Notes under the pieces: model-generated
The model's database searches: none
Seen by the model: the letters and a program-made list of their open reading frames with translations, nothing else
Told to the model about the DNA's origin: nothing
NCBI GenBank assembly: GCA_033344795.1
Contig: JAWPMS010000001.1
Location: 3,844,001-3,908,000, forward strand
Source: SHLQ01 sp033344795
GTDB lineage: Bacteria > Actinomycetota > Acidimicrobiia > Acidimicrobiales > SHLQ01
Direction of reading: 5' to 3'
Length of the DNA stretch: 64,000 nt
Translations under genes and position numbers: made by a program
In this document: positions 30,888 to 39,825 of the stretch, piece after piece
Layout: the number at the start of each line of letters is the position of its first letter
How positions within the stretch are numbered: position 1 is the first letter of the stretch

Positions 30888-33278
30888 TCAGCCTCGCAGC
30901 GTTCCCTTGTTGTGTTTCGCCACCGCAGCGATGACCGCATCGCGCGCTGTAGTGATATCCGTGTCGGTCAACGTGCGATCGGCGGCTTGAAGCCGGAGTC
31001 GATACGTGAGACCTCTCGCCCCTTCATCCAGGCCGGGACCACGGTACGTGTCGATCAGCGAAAGCCCCGCGAGAAGATCTCCGGCCGCCTTGTTGATCGT
31101 GTTGCGAACCTTGTCCGCACCAACGTCGTCCGCGACCACGAATGCCAAGTCCATGTCGCTCGACGGGAACTTGCTCACCCGCTTGTAGCTGCGCTTTCCG
31201 TACGGACCGCGAAGAATCTCGCTCAGATCCAACTGCAGCCACGCAACCCGACCATCGATCGAGAAGGCGCGCAGCACCGACGGAGCTACCTCCCCGACAA
31301 CACCGCGAGGACGGCCAGCGATGACCACCTCCGCGGAACGAGTGGGATGCATGCCTGGAAGGTCGGATGTGGCGCGTAGTTGCACGTTGGGCAGCGCCAG
31401 TGTGTCTCCAATTAGGTGGAGAATCGCCACCGCAGACGGGGCCTCGGAGCCAGCGAGCGCCACCGCGAGGTACTCGTGCTCGTCCGGCAACAGCTGGTCC
31501 TCGGGAGGCGGGAGGAACACCGTGCCGATCTCGAAGAACTGCGGTTCGGAGTTGCGATGCGATTGGTTGTAGGCGATCGACTTCAGCTGACCAGGCAGCA
31601 GAGAGGTCCGCAAAATCGACTCGGACGAATCGAGAGGGTTCGAGAGCACGACACCGTCGTCGGCAAGCCCGACGCTAGCCAGATCACCTGGTGCGAGAAA
31701 CGGCATTGGTTGTGTCTCGCTACACCCAGCTCCGACGAGAACGCTTCGAACGACGCGCCGACTCTGCTGATACTCGGAGAGGTGGCCGGCTTGCTCACCC
31801 TTCGGCACCGTCTTGGGGATGTCCTCGTACCCGTGCATCCGCCCGACTTCCTCGGCGATGTTCGCCTCGAACTCCGCCGGTGAGGAGGCCACCGTGTCCC
31901 ATCGCCATGTCGGCACGGAGACATCGAGCGCGCCGTCCGACAACTCTGCGCCGAACCCGATCGATTCGAGCAGCGCCGCCATCTGCTCTGCGGACAGGTC
32001 AGTGCCCAGGAGACTGTTGACCTTGGCTGGCCGAACGGGAGCTGGGGTCACGTCCGGGAGGTCTCCGGCGACATCGATCTGGCCGGGCGCCGTGACCGCA
32101 CCGCTCTCGGCGATCAACTGGCAGAAGCGATCCATTGCCCGGTCGACGTTGTCGCCCCAGTCCGCACCTCGTCGAAACCGGGTGGACGCCTCGCTCGGCA
32201 GGTTCAGACGTTTCACCGTCCGCGAGATCGAGGGCGGGTCCCACCACGCCATCTCGAGCAACACGTTCGTGGTCGATTCGGAGATCTCTGTCGAGTCGCC
32301 GCCCATGACTCCGGCGATACTGATCGGCTCGTCGGACGCGGTGGTGATGACGCCATCGTTCGCCGTCAATGTGCGTTCCACATCATCGAGAGTTGTGATT
32401 CGTTCGCCGTCGGTGGCTCGACGCACCCGCAGATGACCATCGGGGACGAGGTCGAGGTCGAAGGTGTGGTTCGGCTGTCCGAGTTCGAGCATCACGTAGT
32501 TCGAGATGTCGACAACGGAGTTGATGGGGCGCATCCCGAGCGCGTTCAGCCGGTTCTGCATCCACTGTGGAGACTCGCCGACCGTGACATTTCTGATCAC
32601 TCGGGCCGTGAAGCGACCGCACAACGACGGATCCACCACCTCGACCGTGACCTGCGACTCGACGGGATCTCCCTGTCGTGCCACCTCGTGCACGGGAAAC
32701 GAAAAGGGTACTCCGAGAGCAGCAGCGAGATCCCGAGCAACACCGGCCACCGACATCGCGTCGGGGCGGTTCGCGTTGACCTCGAGATCCCACAACACAT
32801 CACTCTCGAGGCCGAGAACCTCTGAGATCGGCTGTCCAACACTGGAATCGGACGTCGAATCGGTGAGGATCATGATGCCATCGTGGTCTTCGCCAAGTCC
32901 CATCTCGGCCGCTGAGCAACACATGCCGTTGCTCAACTGGCCCCGCATCTTGCGCTGGCCGATCTCCATGCCGTTGGGCATGACCGTCCCCACCGTGGCG
33001 AAAGGGATGAGATCACCGACCGCCATGTTGAAGGCACCGCAACAGACCTGCAGCGCTTCACCATCACCGGAATCGACCTGGACGAGTTGGATCTTGTCGG
33101 CGTCAGGGTGCGGAGCAAGGTCGAGGACCTTGGCGAGAACAATGCCGTCGAGGCCCTGTCCAGTGATCGTCATTTCTTCGACTGCCAGCCCAAGCGCGCT
33201 GAGCTTCTCGCCGAGCTCGTTCGGATCGCCATCGATGTCTGGCGCAAACTCTTGCAGCCAAGAGAGAAGTACTTTCAT
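30888..33278 (-). CDS. pheT: Phenylalanyl-tRNA synthetase beta chain
   Basis: With PheS this forms the (alpha-beta)2 enzyme that charges tRNA-Phe. It has 796 residues, the normal length. It shows an N-terminal tRNA-binding (EMAP-like) domain (about 40-150), the B3/B4 editing domain (about 210-370), a B5 domain (about 400-465), the catalytic-like core and the C-terminal ferredoxin-fold anticodon-binding domain (about 705-796, KFPSSDMDLAFVV). It begins 18 bases after pheS. Confidence 0.97.
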   Translation of the reverse strand: MKVLLSWLQEFAPDIDGDPNELGEKLSALGLAVEEMTITGQGLDGIVLAKVLDLAPHPDADKIQLVQVDSGDGEALQVCCGAFNMAVGDLIPFATVGTVMPNGMEIGQRKMRGQLSNGMCCSAAEMGLGEDHDGIMILTDSTSDSSVGQPISEVLGLESDVLWDLEVNANRPDAMSVAGVARDLAAALGVPFSFPVHEVARQGDPVESQVTVEVVDPSLCGRFTARVIRNVTVGESPQWMQNRLNALGMRPINSVVDISNYVMLELGQPNHTFDLDLVPDGHLRVRRATDGERITTLDDVERTLTANDGVITTASDEPISIAGVMGGDSTEISESTTNVLLEMAWWDPPSISRTVKRLNLPSEASTRFRRGADWGDNVDRAMDRFCQLIAESGAVTAPGQIDVAGDLPDVTPAPVRPAKVNSLLGTDLSAEQMAALLESIGFGAELSDGALDVSVPTWRWDTVASSPAEFEANIAEEVGRMHGYEDIPKTVPKGEQAGHLSEYQQSRRVVRSVLVGAGCSETQPMPFLAPGDLASVGLADDGVVLSNPLDSSESILRTSLLPGQLKSIAYNQSHRNSEPQFFEIGTVFLPPPEDQLLPDEHEYLAVALAGSEAPSAVAILHLIGDTLALPNVQLRATSDLPGMHPTRSAEVVIAGRPRGVVGEVAPSVLRAFSIDGRVAWLQLDLSEILRGPYGKRSYKRVSKFPSSDMDLAFVVADDVGADKVRNTINKAAGDLLAGLSLIDTYRGPGLDEGARGLTYRLRLQAADRTLTDTDITTARDAVIAAVAKHNKGTLRG

Positions 33279-33296
33279 GATTGTGTTCCCTCGGAT

Positions 33297-34289
33297 CTAG
33301 AACTGGGAGAGGAAGCGGACGTCGTTGTTGACGAGTTCGCGGATGTCGTCGAGTTGATATCGCATGACCGCAAGTCGATCGATGCCGAAACCGAAGGCGA
33401 AGCCTTGCCATTCCTCAGGGTCGATACCGCAGTTCTGCAGAACTGCAGGGTGTACGACACCACAACCCCCGAGCTCTAGCCACTGACCAGACGGTGTGCT
33501 GATATCAAACTCGGCTGATGGCTCCGTAAAGGGGAAATAGCTCGGTCGTAGCCGCGTCTTCACCTCATGGCCAAAGAACGCCTTCACGAAACTGTCGATC
33601 GTTCCGGCGAGATCACCGAGGCCGATCCCGCGGTCAACGACCAGCCCTTCGATCTGGTTGAACGCGGGAAGATGGGTGGCGTCGGCCGTGTCGGTGCGAA
33701 AGGTGCGTCCCGGAGCCACGATGTAGATCGGCGGCTTCTGGTTCTCCATCGTTCGAATCTGCACGGGCGATGTGTGGGCCCGCATCATCACCTCTTCGGG
33801 CTCGCCGAGGTCGACGAAGATGGTGTCGAACGTGCCGCGGGCGGGATGCCATTCGGGAATGTTGAGCGCTTCGAAGTTGTACCAGGCGGTCTCGACTTCA
33901 GGACCCTCGGCAACCGTGAAGCCCATGCCGACAAACACATCCTCGAGCCGGTCTCGGGCCTGCGTGACCAGGTGAAGGTGCCCCCGCTGCAGGTCGCCCA
34001 TGACTTCGGTGAGGTCAAGTCGTTCTGCTTGAAGCTGATCAACCTCCGCAGCCGTAGCAAGTGCGGTGCGACGCGTGTGTGCAATGTCGCTGATCTGCGC
34101 CATCGCTTCGTTGAGTGCCTGACCCGCAGCGCGACGATCCTCTTGCGCCAACGAACCCAGCGTCTTCTTCAGCTGCGTCAGTTCGCCCTTCTTGCCGACA
34201 AAGAACCGTTCAGCTTCATCGAGTGCATCGAGATCAGAGGCCCCGACGATTTGGTCCTTCGCGCGTTCGACAAGTGATTCCAGTTCCAC
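33297..34289 (-). CDS. pheS: Phenylalanyl-tRNA synthetase alpha chain
   Basis: This is the catalytic subunit of PheRS. It is about 330 residues from the GTG at 34289. Upstream sequence in the same frame overlaps the rRNA methyltransferase gene and does not look like PheS. The N-terminal coiled coil (about 1-85) binds tRNA. The class II motifs are present: ARGTFDTIF (motif 1 region), RTHTSPVQ-like motif 2 (here RAHTSPVQIRTM) and GFGIDRLAVMRY (motif 3). The start codon is somewhat uncertain because there is no clear ribosome-binding site. Confidence 0.94.
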   Translation of the reverse strand: MELESLVERAKDQIVGASDLDALDEAERFFVGKKGELTQLKKTLGSLAQEDRRAAGQALNEAMAQISDIAHTRRTALATAAEVDQLQAERLDLTEVMGDLQRGHLHLVTQARDRLEDVFVGMGFTVAEGPEVETAWYNFEALNIPEWHPARGTFDTIFVDLGEPEEVMMRAHTSPVQIRTMENQKPPIYIVAPGRTFRTDTADATHLPAFNQIEGLVVDRGIGLGDLAGTIDSFVKAFFGHEVKTRLRPSYFPFTEPSAEFDISTPSGQWLELGGCGVVHPAVLQNCGIDPEEWQGFAFGFGIDRLAVMRYQLDDIRELVNNDVRFLSQF

Positions 34290-34359
34290 CCGAACAGTCT
34301 GCCCGATGGACCTCGCAATCGTGTGCGTTTCGACGCGGGAAACGAGCCCAGCAGGCCGG

Positions 34360-35157
34360 CTAGTTGCTGCGCCGCTTCGCTGCGAGGTCGAAGGCCAACA
34401 CCGCGCCGGCGGTGGCGACGTTGAGAGACTCGACTCTGCCATGCATGGGTATCGAGACCACGTGGTCCGCAAGACCGCGAGTCACCTCGTCGAGTCCGTG
34501 GGCTTCGCTTCCGAGGAGCAGTGCCACGCTGGCGTCTCGGTCGAGGGCGACCTGGTCATAGGCAACACCGTTCATTGCGGTGGCCACAACGTGAGCGCCG
34601 AGCTGTCGAAGGCTCGCGGCGAGCACATCACCATCGACCTCCGCAATGGGAACTCTCAGTACGGATCCGGCAGAAGCGCGCACGACCTTTGGCGACGTCA
34701 CATCTGCGGTGGTGGATGTGACGACAACGCCCTGGCAGCCGGTTGCTTCGGCTGTGCGCAGCAATGTCCCGACGTTTCCAGGGTCTGCGATGTCAACGAG
34801 TACGAGGAACATTGCGTTGTCGCTGACGAATCGCTCGTCGAGGTCGAGCACCGGCATGGTGACAACAGCCAATGCTGGCTGTGGAGTGCGAGCGTCGGAA
34901 AGGCCTGCGAACGCTTCGGGAGCCAAGCCGAACAGTCGCACCCCGCCAACATCGCACCGCTCGGCGATCTCCGGATCGGGATGCTGATCGCTCGGCACGA
35001 TCACGAAATCGATCTCGAGTCCGCTCTCGAACGCCTCGATCACCAGCTTTGGCGTCTCGACGACAAAACGAGACGACCGGCGCCGCTGCGCTTTTTGGCG
35101 CAGCAGACGCCGGACGTCTGCAACCCGAGGGTTACGAGCAGAAAGCTCGAGGATCAG
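34360..35157 (-). CDS. SpoU/TrmH-family rRNA 2'-O-methyltransferase (CTG start proposed)
   Basis: This is an S-adenosylmethionine-dependent RNA 2'-O-methyltransferase with a trefoil knot, of the TsnR/RlmB-like group commonly found between rplT and pheS. The substrate-binding domain comes first (SARNPRVADVRRLLRQKAQ and RFVVETPKLV). The three SpoU motifs follow: NVGTLLRTAEATG, LLLGSEAHGLDE and IPMHGRVESLNVATA. No ATG, GTG or TTG lies between the rplT stop and residue 38 of this domain. A CTG at 35157 overlaps the rplT stop as CTGA, mimicking the common ATGA overlap, and gives a complete domain of 265 residues. The in-frame GTG further inside would cut off part of the N-terminal domain. Confidence 0.88.
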   Translation of the reverse strand: MILELSARNPRVADVRRLLRQKAQRRRSSRFVVETPKLVIEAFESGLEIDFVIVPSDQHPDPEIAERCDVGGVRLFGLAPEAFAGLSDARTPQPALAVVTMPVLDLDERFVSDNAMFLVLVDIADPGNVGTLLRTAEATGCQGVVVTSTTADVTSPKVVRASAGSVLRVPIAEVDGDVLAASLRQLGAHVVATAMNGVAYDQVALDRDASVALLLGSEAHGLDEVTRGLADHVVSIPMHGRVESLNVATAGAVLAFDLAAKRRSN

Positions 35158-35537
35158 GCTGCTGCGCCTTCGCTCTTTGCTGCCTCGGCTGCTGCGTTGG
35201 CGGACTCCACAAGTGCCGTGAACGCGCCCGCATCGGTGACGGCAAGGTCTGCGAGAACCTTGCGATCGACCTCGATGCCGGCTTCTTTGAGGCCGAAGAT
35301 GAAGCGGCTGTACGTCGTGCCGTTCTGACGGCATGCAGCGTTGATGCGCTGCACCCAGAGACGGCGCATCTCTCCCTTGCGGGCCCGGCGGTCGCGAAAC
35401 GCATATGCGCCCGCGTGCATGACCGATTCATTTGCCGAACGGAATGAACGGCTCCTGTTTCCGTAGTGGCCCTTGGCCTTCTTGAGTGTTGCCTTACGAC
35501 TCTTGCGGCCGTTAACCGCTCGCTTTACGCGTGCCAT
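35154..35537 (-). CDS. rplT: 50S ribosomal protein L20
   Basis: L20 binds 23S rRNA early in 50S assembly and in many bacteria also regulates this operon. It has 127 residues. The N-terminus MARVKRAVNGRKSRKATLKK and the core RDRRARKGEMRRLWVQRINAA match the family. It lies 24 bases after rpmI. The stop overlaps the proposed CTG start of the methyltransferase gene. Confidence 0.98.
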   Translation of the reverse strand: MARVKRAVNGRKSRKATLKKAKGHYGNRSRSFRSANESVMHAGAYAFRDRRARKGEMRRLWVQRINAACRQNGTTYSRFIFGLKEAGIEVDRKVLADLAVTDAGAFTALVESANAAAEAAKSEGAAA

Positions 35538-35561
35538 GTCAGTTCCTTCCTACGTCTTTGC

Positions 35562-35756
35562 TCAGTTGCCGAGCATCTTGTCGATGTTCTTCGCGTCGGC
35601 CTTGGCGACATCTGCGTCGCCGAGGAACCGCTGCTTGTGCTTCGTGCTCTTCTTCTCGAGCATGTGGTTACGACCCGCCTTGTTACGACGGAGCTTGCCC
35701 GTACCGGTCTTCTTGAAACGCTTTGCAGCGCCTCGGTGCGTCTTCATCTTTGGCAT
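35562..35756 (-). CDS. rpmI: 50S ribosomal protein L35
   Basis: L35 is a small basic protein of the large subunit. It has 64 residues, with MPKMKTHRGAAKRFKKTGTG at the N-terminus and GKLRRNKAGRNHMLEKKSTK in the middle, as in the family. It sits between infC (15 bases) and rplT (24 bases). Confidence 0.98.
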   Translation of the reverse strand: MPKMKTHRGAAKRFKKTGTGKLRRNKAGRNHMLEKKSTKHKQRFLGDADVAKADAKNIDKMLGN

Positions 35757-35771
35757 GAGGACTCCCTACTT

Positions 35772-36425
35772 TCACTCTTCTTCTGTCGATGTGGCTTCGG
35801 TTGCCGCAGCATCGGAACCGACCTCGGTCAGTTCTGCTTCTTCGGCTTCCGCTGCGGCGGCTTCTGCGGCCGCAGCTTCTTCTTTTGCCTTGTTGAAGGC
35901 GGCGATCTTCTTCTTGTCTGGTCCAAGCACCATGATCATGTTTCGGCCTTCGAGATTCGGACCGAACTCGACGTTGGCGATGTGATCGACAACCTCGGCG
36001 ACCTGATCAAGAATCCTTCGGCCGAGTTCGGGGTGTTGCATCTCTCGACCACGGAACATGATCGTGACCTTCACCTTCGAACCTTCGCTGAGGAACTTGT
36101 CGACCTTTTTTGTCTTGGTGTCGAAGTCGCCCTGGCCGATCTTTGGCCGGTACTTCATCTCCTTGACGGTGACGTTGGTGCTCTTCTTTCGAGATTCTTT
36201 CTCCCGTTGAGACTGTTCGTACTTCCACTTCCCGTAGTCCATGATTCGGCAAACCGGCGGGTTTGCCTTGCTCGCGACCTCGACCAGGTCGAGATCCATG
36301 TCCGCTGCCATTCGCAGCGCTTCGGGGGTGGGCCGAACTCCCAGCTTCTCGCCATCGTGACCGACGAGGAGGACTTCGCGTGCGCGAATTCGTTCGTTGA
36401 TCCTGGCTTCGGCTTTCTCAGCTAT
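35772..36425 (-). CDS. infC: Translation initiation factor IF-3 (non-ATG start)
   Basis: IF-3 binds the 30S subunit and checks start-codon selection. The conserved N-domain begins with RINERIRAREVLLVGHDGEK upstream of the first ATG (36311), so that ATG cannot be the true start. Between the in-frame stop TGA (36434-36432) and this block the only candidates are ATA (36425), ATC (36401) and ATT (36389). The ATA start gives 217 residues. The C-domain (KVKVTIMFRGREMQHPELG) is followed by an Ala/Glu-rich acidic tail of about 40 residues, longer than in E. coli. In E. coli infC starts with ATT and is autoregulated through this unusual codon; a similar control is inferred here. Confidence 0.93.
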   Translation of the reverse strand: MAEKAEARINERIRAREVLLVGHDGEKLGVRPTPEALRMAADMDLDLVEVASKANPPVCRIMDYGKWKYEQSQREKESRKKSTNVTVKEMKYRPKIGQGDFDTKTKKVDKFLSEGSKVKVTIMFRGREMQHPELGRRILDQVAEVVDHIANVEFGPNLEGRNMIMVLGPDKKKIAAFNKAKEEAAAAEAAAAEAEEAELTEVGSDAAATEATSTEEE

Positions 36426-36718
36426 GACTGATCACTGCGCAATGGCAGATCCTTTCCATCGGGCTCTGTGCCGCGAGGGAACCGGGTCATGCGAGGCACC
36501 CACGCGCGAAACGTAGGCGCTTTTTCGCAGACCCAGCGCACCCGCAAGTGGCTGGGCGGGTTCGGAAGTGTCGATGTGACGGGACCGAACCGCTTTCAGA
36601 ACAAATTGTCAAGCGCCAAGCATAGGCTGTGAGGGACCAAAACCAGCCATTCCTCCTGTTCAGCCCAAGTCGGCGGACGGCGCGGAGTTGCAGTGAACGA
36701 CGATCGGAACAGTACGAC
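36426..36718. promoter_or_regulatory. Divergent promoter region and infC leader
   Basis: These 293 bases have no supported gene. On the minus strand a good -35 box TTGACA lies at 36611-36606, but the -10 match is poor. The transcribed leader then has a hairpin with CCCAGC / GCTGGG (36532-36556). The leader of this operon is often the site of L20 control, and that is possible here. The plus-strand promoter of the next gene must also be in this stretch. Confidence 0.4.
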
Positions 36719-37180
36719 ATGAGTTTGTGGACACCAGGCGGCGAACATGAAGTTCCTCGAGATCGCCCCTCCGAGGAAGCCCCAACAGCGCCCCCATCGG
36801 CCAACCAGGCTCCGGTCAGCCCTGCTGATATGGATGATGAGGCACTGGCGGCCGCATTGGGAATCCCGTCACTCGACGAATTGAGCGATGAGGAACGAGC
36901 CCAGCTGGAGCAAGCCGTTGCCCAGATGGCCGAAACGGAACGTCAGATGGCGACCACTCCCCCAGAGGTCGTCATCGCCAACCATGTCATGGGCCTGTAT
37001 GAGCTGGCTGCCATCCACCTGCGCCAAAACCCACCAAACCTGAACGAAGCTTCACTCGCCATCGATGCCCTCAGCGCTTTGCTCGACAACCTCGAGGGAC
37101 GGCTCGGAGAAAACGAGCCCACATTGCGTGAAGCACGTGCGCAACTCCAACAGGCGTTCGTGGCGGCCAACAGCCAGTGA
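36719..37180 (+). CDS. DUF1844-like small protein
   Basis: The 153-residue protein starts at the ATG at 36719 (MSLWTPGGEHEVP), because the upstream extension is low-complexity and out of character. An acidic, Pro-rich N-terminal half is followed by a helical domain (about 88-150) with the pattern VMGLYELAAIHL and AIDALSALLDNLEGRLGENE. This resembles DUF1844, a small helical family of unknown function. The stop overlaps the hisG start (GTGA), so it is co-translated with hisG. Confidence 0.75.
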   Translation: MSLWTPGGEHEVPRDRPSEEAPTAPPSANQAPVSPADMDDEALAAALGIPSLDELSDEERAQLEQAVAQMAETERQMATTPPEVVIANHVMGLYELAAIHLRQNPPNLNEASLAIDALSALLDNLEGRLGENEPTLREARAQLQQAFVAANSQ

Positions 37181-38034
37181 ACGACACACAATCGATGACA
37201 CGTATAGCCGTGCCCTCCAAGGGGCGATTGCGCGATTCGGTACTCGATCTGCTCTCGCACGCCGGCTATTCCCGACGTGCCTTCGACAGAATGAACGCCT
37301 CGGCGATCGTCGAGGGGATCGAATTCATCGAGATGCGGCCACGCGATGCCGCAGCGTGGCTGGCCGAGGGCCGATTGGCAGCGGCGTTCGTGTCGACCGA
37401 CACCGCACTCGAAAACGAGATCGAGGAGTGGCCGTCGGTCGATCTTGGGTTCTCTCGATCTGACCTCATCGTGGCCTGCAGGGACGACGCGTCGTTCACG
37501 ACGCTCTCCGATCTCTCGGGCCGAACGGTTGCAACCCATCTTCCTGGATGGACCAAGCGCTGGATGGACGCGGAAGGCGTCGATGCCCACGTCGTCCACA
37601 TGGGCGGTTCACTCGAGGGTGTCTGTGCCGTCGGGATGGCAGACGCCATTGTCGATCTGCGTGAAACCGGCGGCAGCCTGCAGCGCAATCGACTGCGTGT
37701 TCTCGCTGAGGGTCGGAGCTGTCAGGCCACGTTCTCCTGGGCTCCAGACGCACCAGAGGAGATTCAGGGCTTGATCTTGCGCCTCGAAGCAGCCCTCGCA
37801 GCGCGGCTCACACAATACGTGATGCTCCATCTCCCGGCAGACAAGGTGTCCGATCTCGGCAGGGTCTTCCCGGGTCTCGCCGCACCGACGGTCTTGCCCC
37901 TGGCGGGCCGCGACGACCTCGTCGCTGCCCACATCGTTGTCAAACGCGCGAATCTCTGGGCAAAGCTCGGCGAACTGCGTGAGATGGGGGCCACGGGCAT
38001 CGTGGCACTCAACACCGACGCCATCTTGCAATAG
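37177..38034 (+). CDS. hisG: ATP phosphoribosyltransferase (long form)
   Basis: HisG condenses ATP and PRPP, the first and feedback-controlled step of histidine synthesis. The protein has 285 residues. The catalytic domain begins with RIAVPSKGRLRDSVLDLL and contains GVCAVGMADAIVDLRETGG, the PRPP-binding stretch. The C-terminal part (about 205-285, AAPTVLPLAGRDDLVAAHIV and WAKLGELREMGATGIVAL) is the ACT-like regulatory domain, so this is the long, HisZ-independent form inhibited by histidine. The start is GTG, overlapping the upstream stop. No other his gene is adjacent. Confidence 0.94.
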   Translation: MNDTQSMTRIAVPSKGRLRDSVLDLLSHAGYSRRAFDRMNASAIVEGIEFIEMRPRDAAAWLAEGRLAAAFVSTDTALENEIEEWPSVDLGFSRSDLIVACRDDASFTTLSDLSGRTVATHLPGWTKRWMDAEGVDAHVVHMGGSLEGVCAVGMADAIVDLRETGGSLQRNRLRVLAEGRSCQATFSWAPDAPEEIQGLILRLEAALAARLTQYVMLHLPADKVSDLGRVFPGLAAPTVLPLAGRDDLVAAHIVVKRANLWAKLGELREMGATGIVALNTDAILQ

Positions 38035-38110
38035 CACCCAATCCTTCACGCTCCCGATACGTGCGATCGAGATCTCTGATCCGCACCGACAGACGATCGG
38101 GATCGATCAG

Positions 38111-38890
38111 CTAACGATCGAGGACGCGGGCGCTCGTCAAGAATCCCGTGTGGCCCACCATCCGATGGTCGGGACGTACCGCCTGCCCTTCGACATGCCA
38201 CCCGCGCTGCATGAATTCGGTCGTCTGTGCCATCCCAAAGCCGTGGTCGTTCAGCGCGTCGCGAAGCCTGCTCACCTGCATGATGCTCGGTGTATAGGCC
38301 ACAAGGATCCCACCACTTCGGAGCGCCTTCGCTGCGTGGGGCACAACCTGCCACGGTTCGGGAAGATCCAGCACCACTCGATCGAACTCGGTTTCATCGA
38401 TACCGTCATAGGCACTGCGTAGTTGCACGTCGTACCTGTCGAGTACGTCGTCTCCCAGCAACTCTCGAACGTTCTTCTGCGCTCGCAGGGCGAAGTCTTC
38501 TCGGAGTTCGTAGCCGGTGATGACCGCTCCTGCGCGCAACATGGTCATCGACAGAGCACCAGAGCCGACTCCGCTCTCGAACACACGTGCTCCTGGAAAA
38601 ATGTCTGCGATCATCAAAATTGGCCCGAGGTCCTTGGGGTAGATCACCTGGGCCCCGCGAGGCATCTTCAGAATCAGCTCCGCAAGGGTCGGCCGTATCA
38701 CGAGATAACTACCATTCCTCGTCGACCGAACCAATCGACCCTCCGGTTGCCCAATGATGTCGTCGTGCCGGATGAGCCCTGCGTGGGAGTGGAACTCCTT
38801 GCCCTCTTCGAGCGTGACGAGATAACGCCGATCCTTGAAATCGACGAATTGAACAATCTCGCCAGCGGCGAGGATTCCCGATGTGGTCAT
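38111..38890 (-). CDS. trmI: tRNA (adenine-58-N1)-methyltransferase
   Basis: TrmI makes m1A58 in the tRNA T-loop using S-adenosylmethionine. The protein has 259 residues from the ATG at 38890. A small N-terminal beta domain (about 1-75) is followed by the Rossmann methyltransferase domain with RVFESGVGSGALSM (SAM site), GYELREDFALRAQKNV and the motif VVLDLPEPWQVV. The region IYPKDLGPILMIADIFPG is typical of TrmI. The start overlaps the stop of the ttuA-like gene (ATGA). It is the last gene of a six-gene coupled operon. Confidence 0.95.
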   Translation of the reverse strand: MTTSGILAAGEIVQFVDFKDRRYLVTLEEGKEFHSHAGLIRHDDIIGQPEGRLVRSTRNGSYLVIRPTLAELILKMPRGAQVIYPKDLGPILMIADIFPGARVFESGVGSGALSMTMLRAGAVITGYELREDFALRAQKNVRELLGDDVLDRYDVQLRSAYDGIDETEFDRVVLDLPEPWQVVPHAAKALRSGGILVAYTPSIMQVSRLRDALNDHGFGMAQTTEFMQRGWHVEGQAVRPDHRMVGHTGFLTSARVLDR

Positions 38891-39825
38891 TCGATGATCT
38901 TGGCGGGAGCGACGGTGATTTCCACCGGCACCGTGTGTTCGACGAGGCGACAAAAGGAACACACATCACTGCTCGACGCGCTCCCACATCGTTGGCAACG
39001 GGTGAGTTCGCCCTCCGAACCGGACTCGGCATCCTGGAACAACTCGGCTGCTCGCTCGAGGAATCCGAAATAGAAGTTGTGCTTCGCCCCGGGCGAAGCG
39101 ACCTCCATGGTGTTCAGCACGTCTTTGTACTCGAGGTGTTTGTTGCCGACCGCCATCGGACACTCCTCGACGATGTACTCGATGTTTCTGAGTACGCAAT
39201 ACGCCGCCATGTCTCGTTCGGACAGCCGAACGAGCGGCTTGGCCTTGCGGGGAAACCCGTTGCCGGCAGGAAGTAGCGGGGACTGGCGAGCCAGGTAGTC
39301 GGTTTGCCAGCGAGCAACGTTGCCGAGCAACACGGCGGCTTCGTCGTCGAGGTTGTGGCCGGTGACCACCACGTCGTACCGCTCGCGAAGAGCGACCGCG
39401 TCGAACACATGGCGCTTCGACAGACCGCACGCGGAGCACGGCACTCGGCCCGTGGCCTTGGTCGCACTCGGGACCGTGAACCCGTGCTCGTCGGCCAGGA
39501 CGTACTCGTGCAGAAGAAGGTCTCGGGTCGCGGCAAACGCTCTGGCCATGTCGGTACTCGTGGAGCTGTACTCACCGATGCCCAAGCCGATGACGAGACC
39601 ATCAGCTTCGTACCCGAGCTCGATCAGGATGTCCCACAATGCAAGCGAGTCCTTGCCTCCCGAGACCGCGACAAGGATCCGTTCGTCGTGGCCGAACATC
39701 TTGAACTTGTGAATCGTCTTCTCTACCTGATTCCGACAGAAACGAAGGAAGTGCTCCTCACAAAACGCTGCGTTGTGTTGCCGGATTTCGATGACCGGTG
39801 GGCCCTTGCAGACGCGACACTTCAC
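38887..39825 (-). CDS. ttuA: TtuA-type tRNA 2-thiolation enzyme (iron-sulfur, ATP-dependent)
   Basis: The 312-residue protein belongs to the TtcA/TtuA family that activates a tRNA uridine or cytidine with ATP and inserts sulfur. Visible features in order: an N-terminal zinc finger (C3, C6, C22, H25), the PP-loop SGGKDS (55-60), C130 and C133 in PCSAC plus C222 in EECP, which match the three iron-sulfur cluster ligands of TtuA, and a C-terminal zinc finger (C277, C280, C289, C292). TtuA thiolates U54 of the T-loop, taking sulfur from the ubiquitin-like carrier TtuB. The adjacent upstream gene encodes such a carrier and the downstream gene is trmI, which supports a TtuA rather than TtcA role. 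The GTG start overlaps the carrier stop (GTGA). Confidence 0.88.
   Translation of the reverse strand: MKCRVCKGPPVIEIRQHNAAFCEEHFLRFCRNQVEKTIHKFKMFGHDERILVAVSGGKDSLALWDILIELGYEADGLVIGLGIGEYSSTSTDMARAFAATRDLLLHEYVLADEHGFTVPSATKATGRVPCSACGLSKRHVFDAVALRERYDVVVTGHNLDDEAAVLLGNVARWQTDYLARQSPLLPAGNGFPRKAKPLVRLSERDMAAYCVLRNIEYIVEECPMAVGNKHLEYKDVLNTMEVASPGAKHNFYFGFLERAAELFQDAESGSEGELTRCQRCGSASSSDVCSFCRLVEHTVPVEITVAPAKIIE

Noticed and set aside
38035..38110. Terminator between hisG and trmI
   Set aside because: Several GATC-containing short repeats occur but no stable hairpin with a T-run could be drawn.
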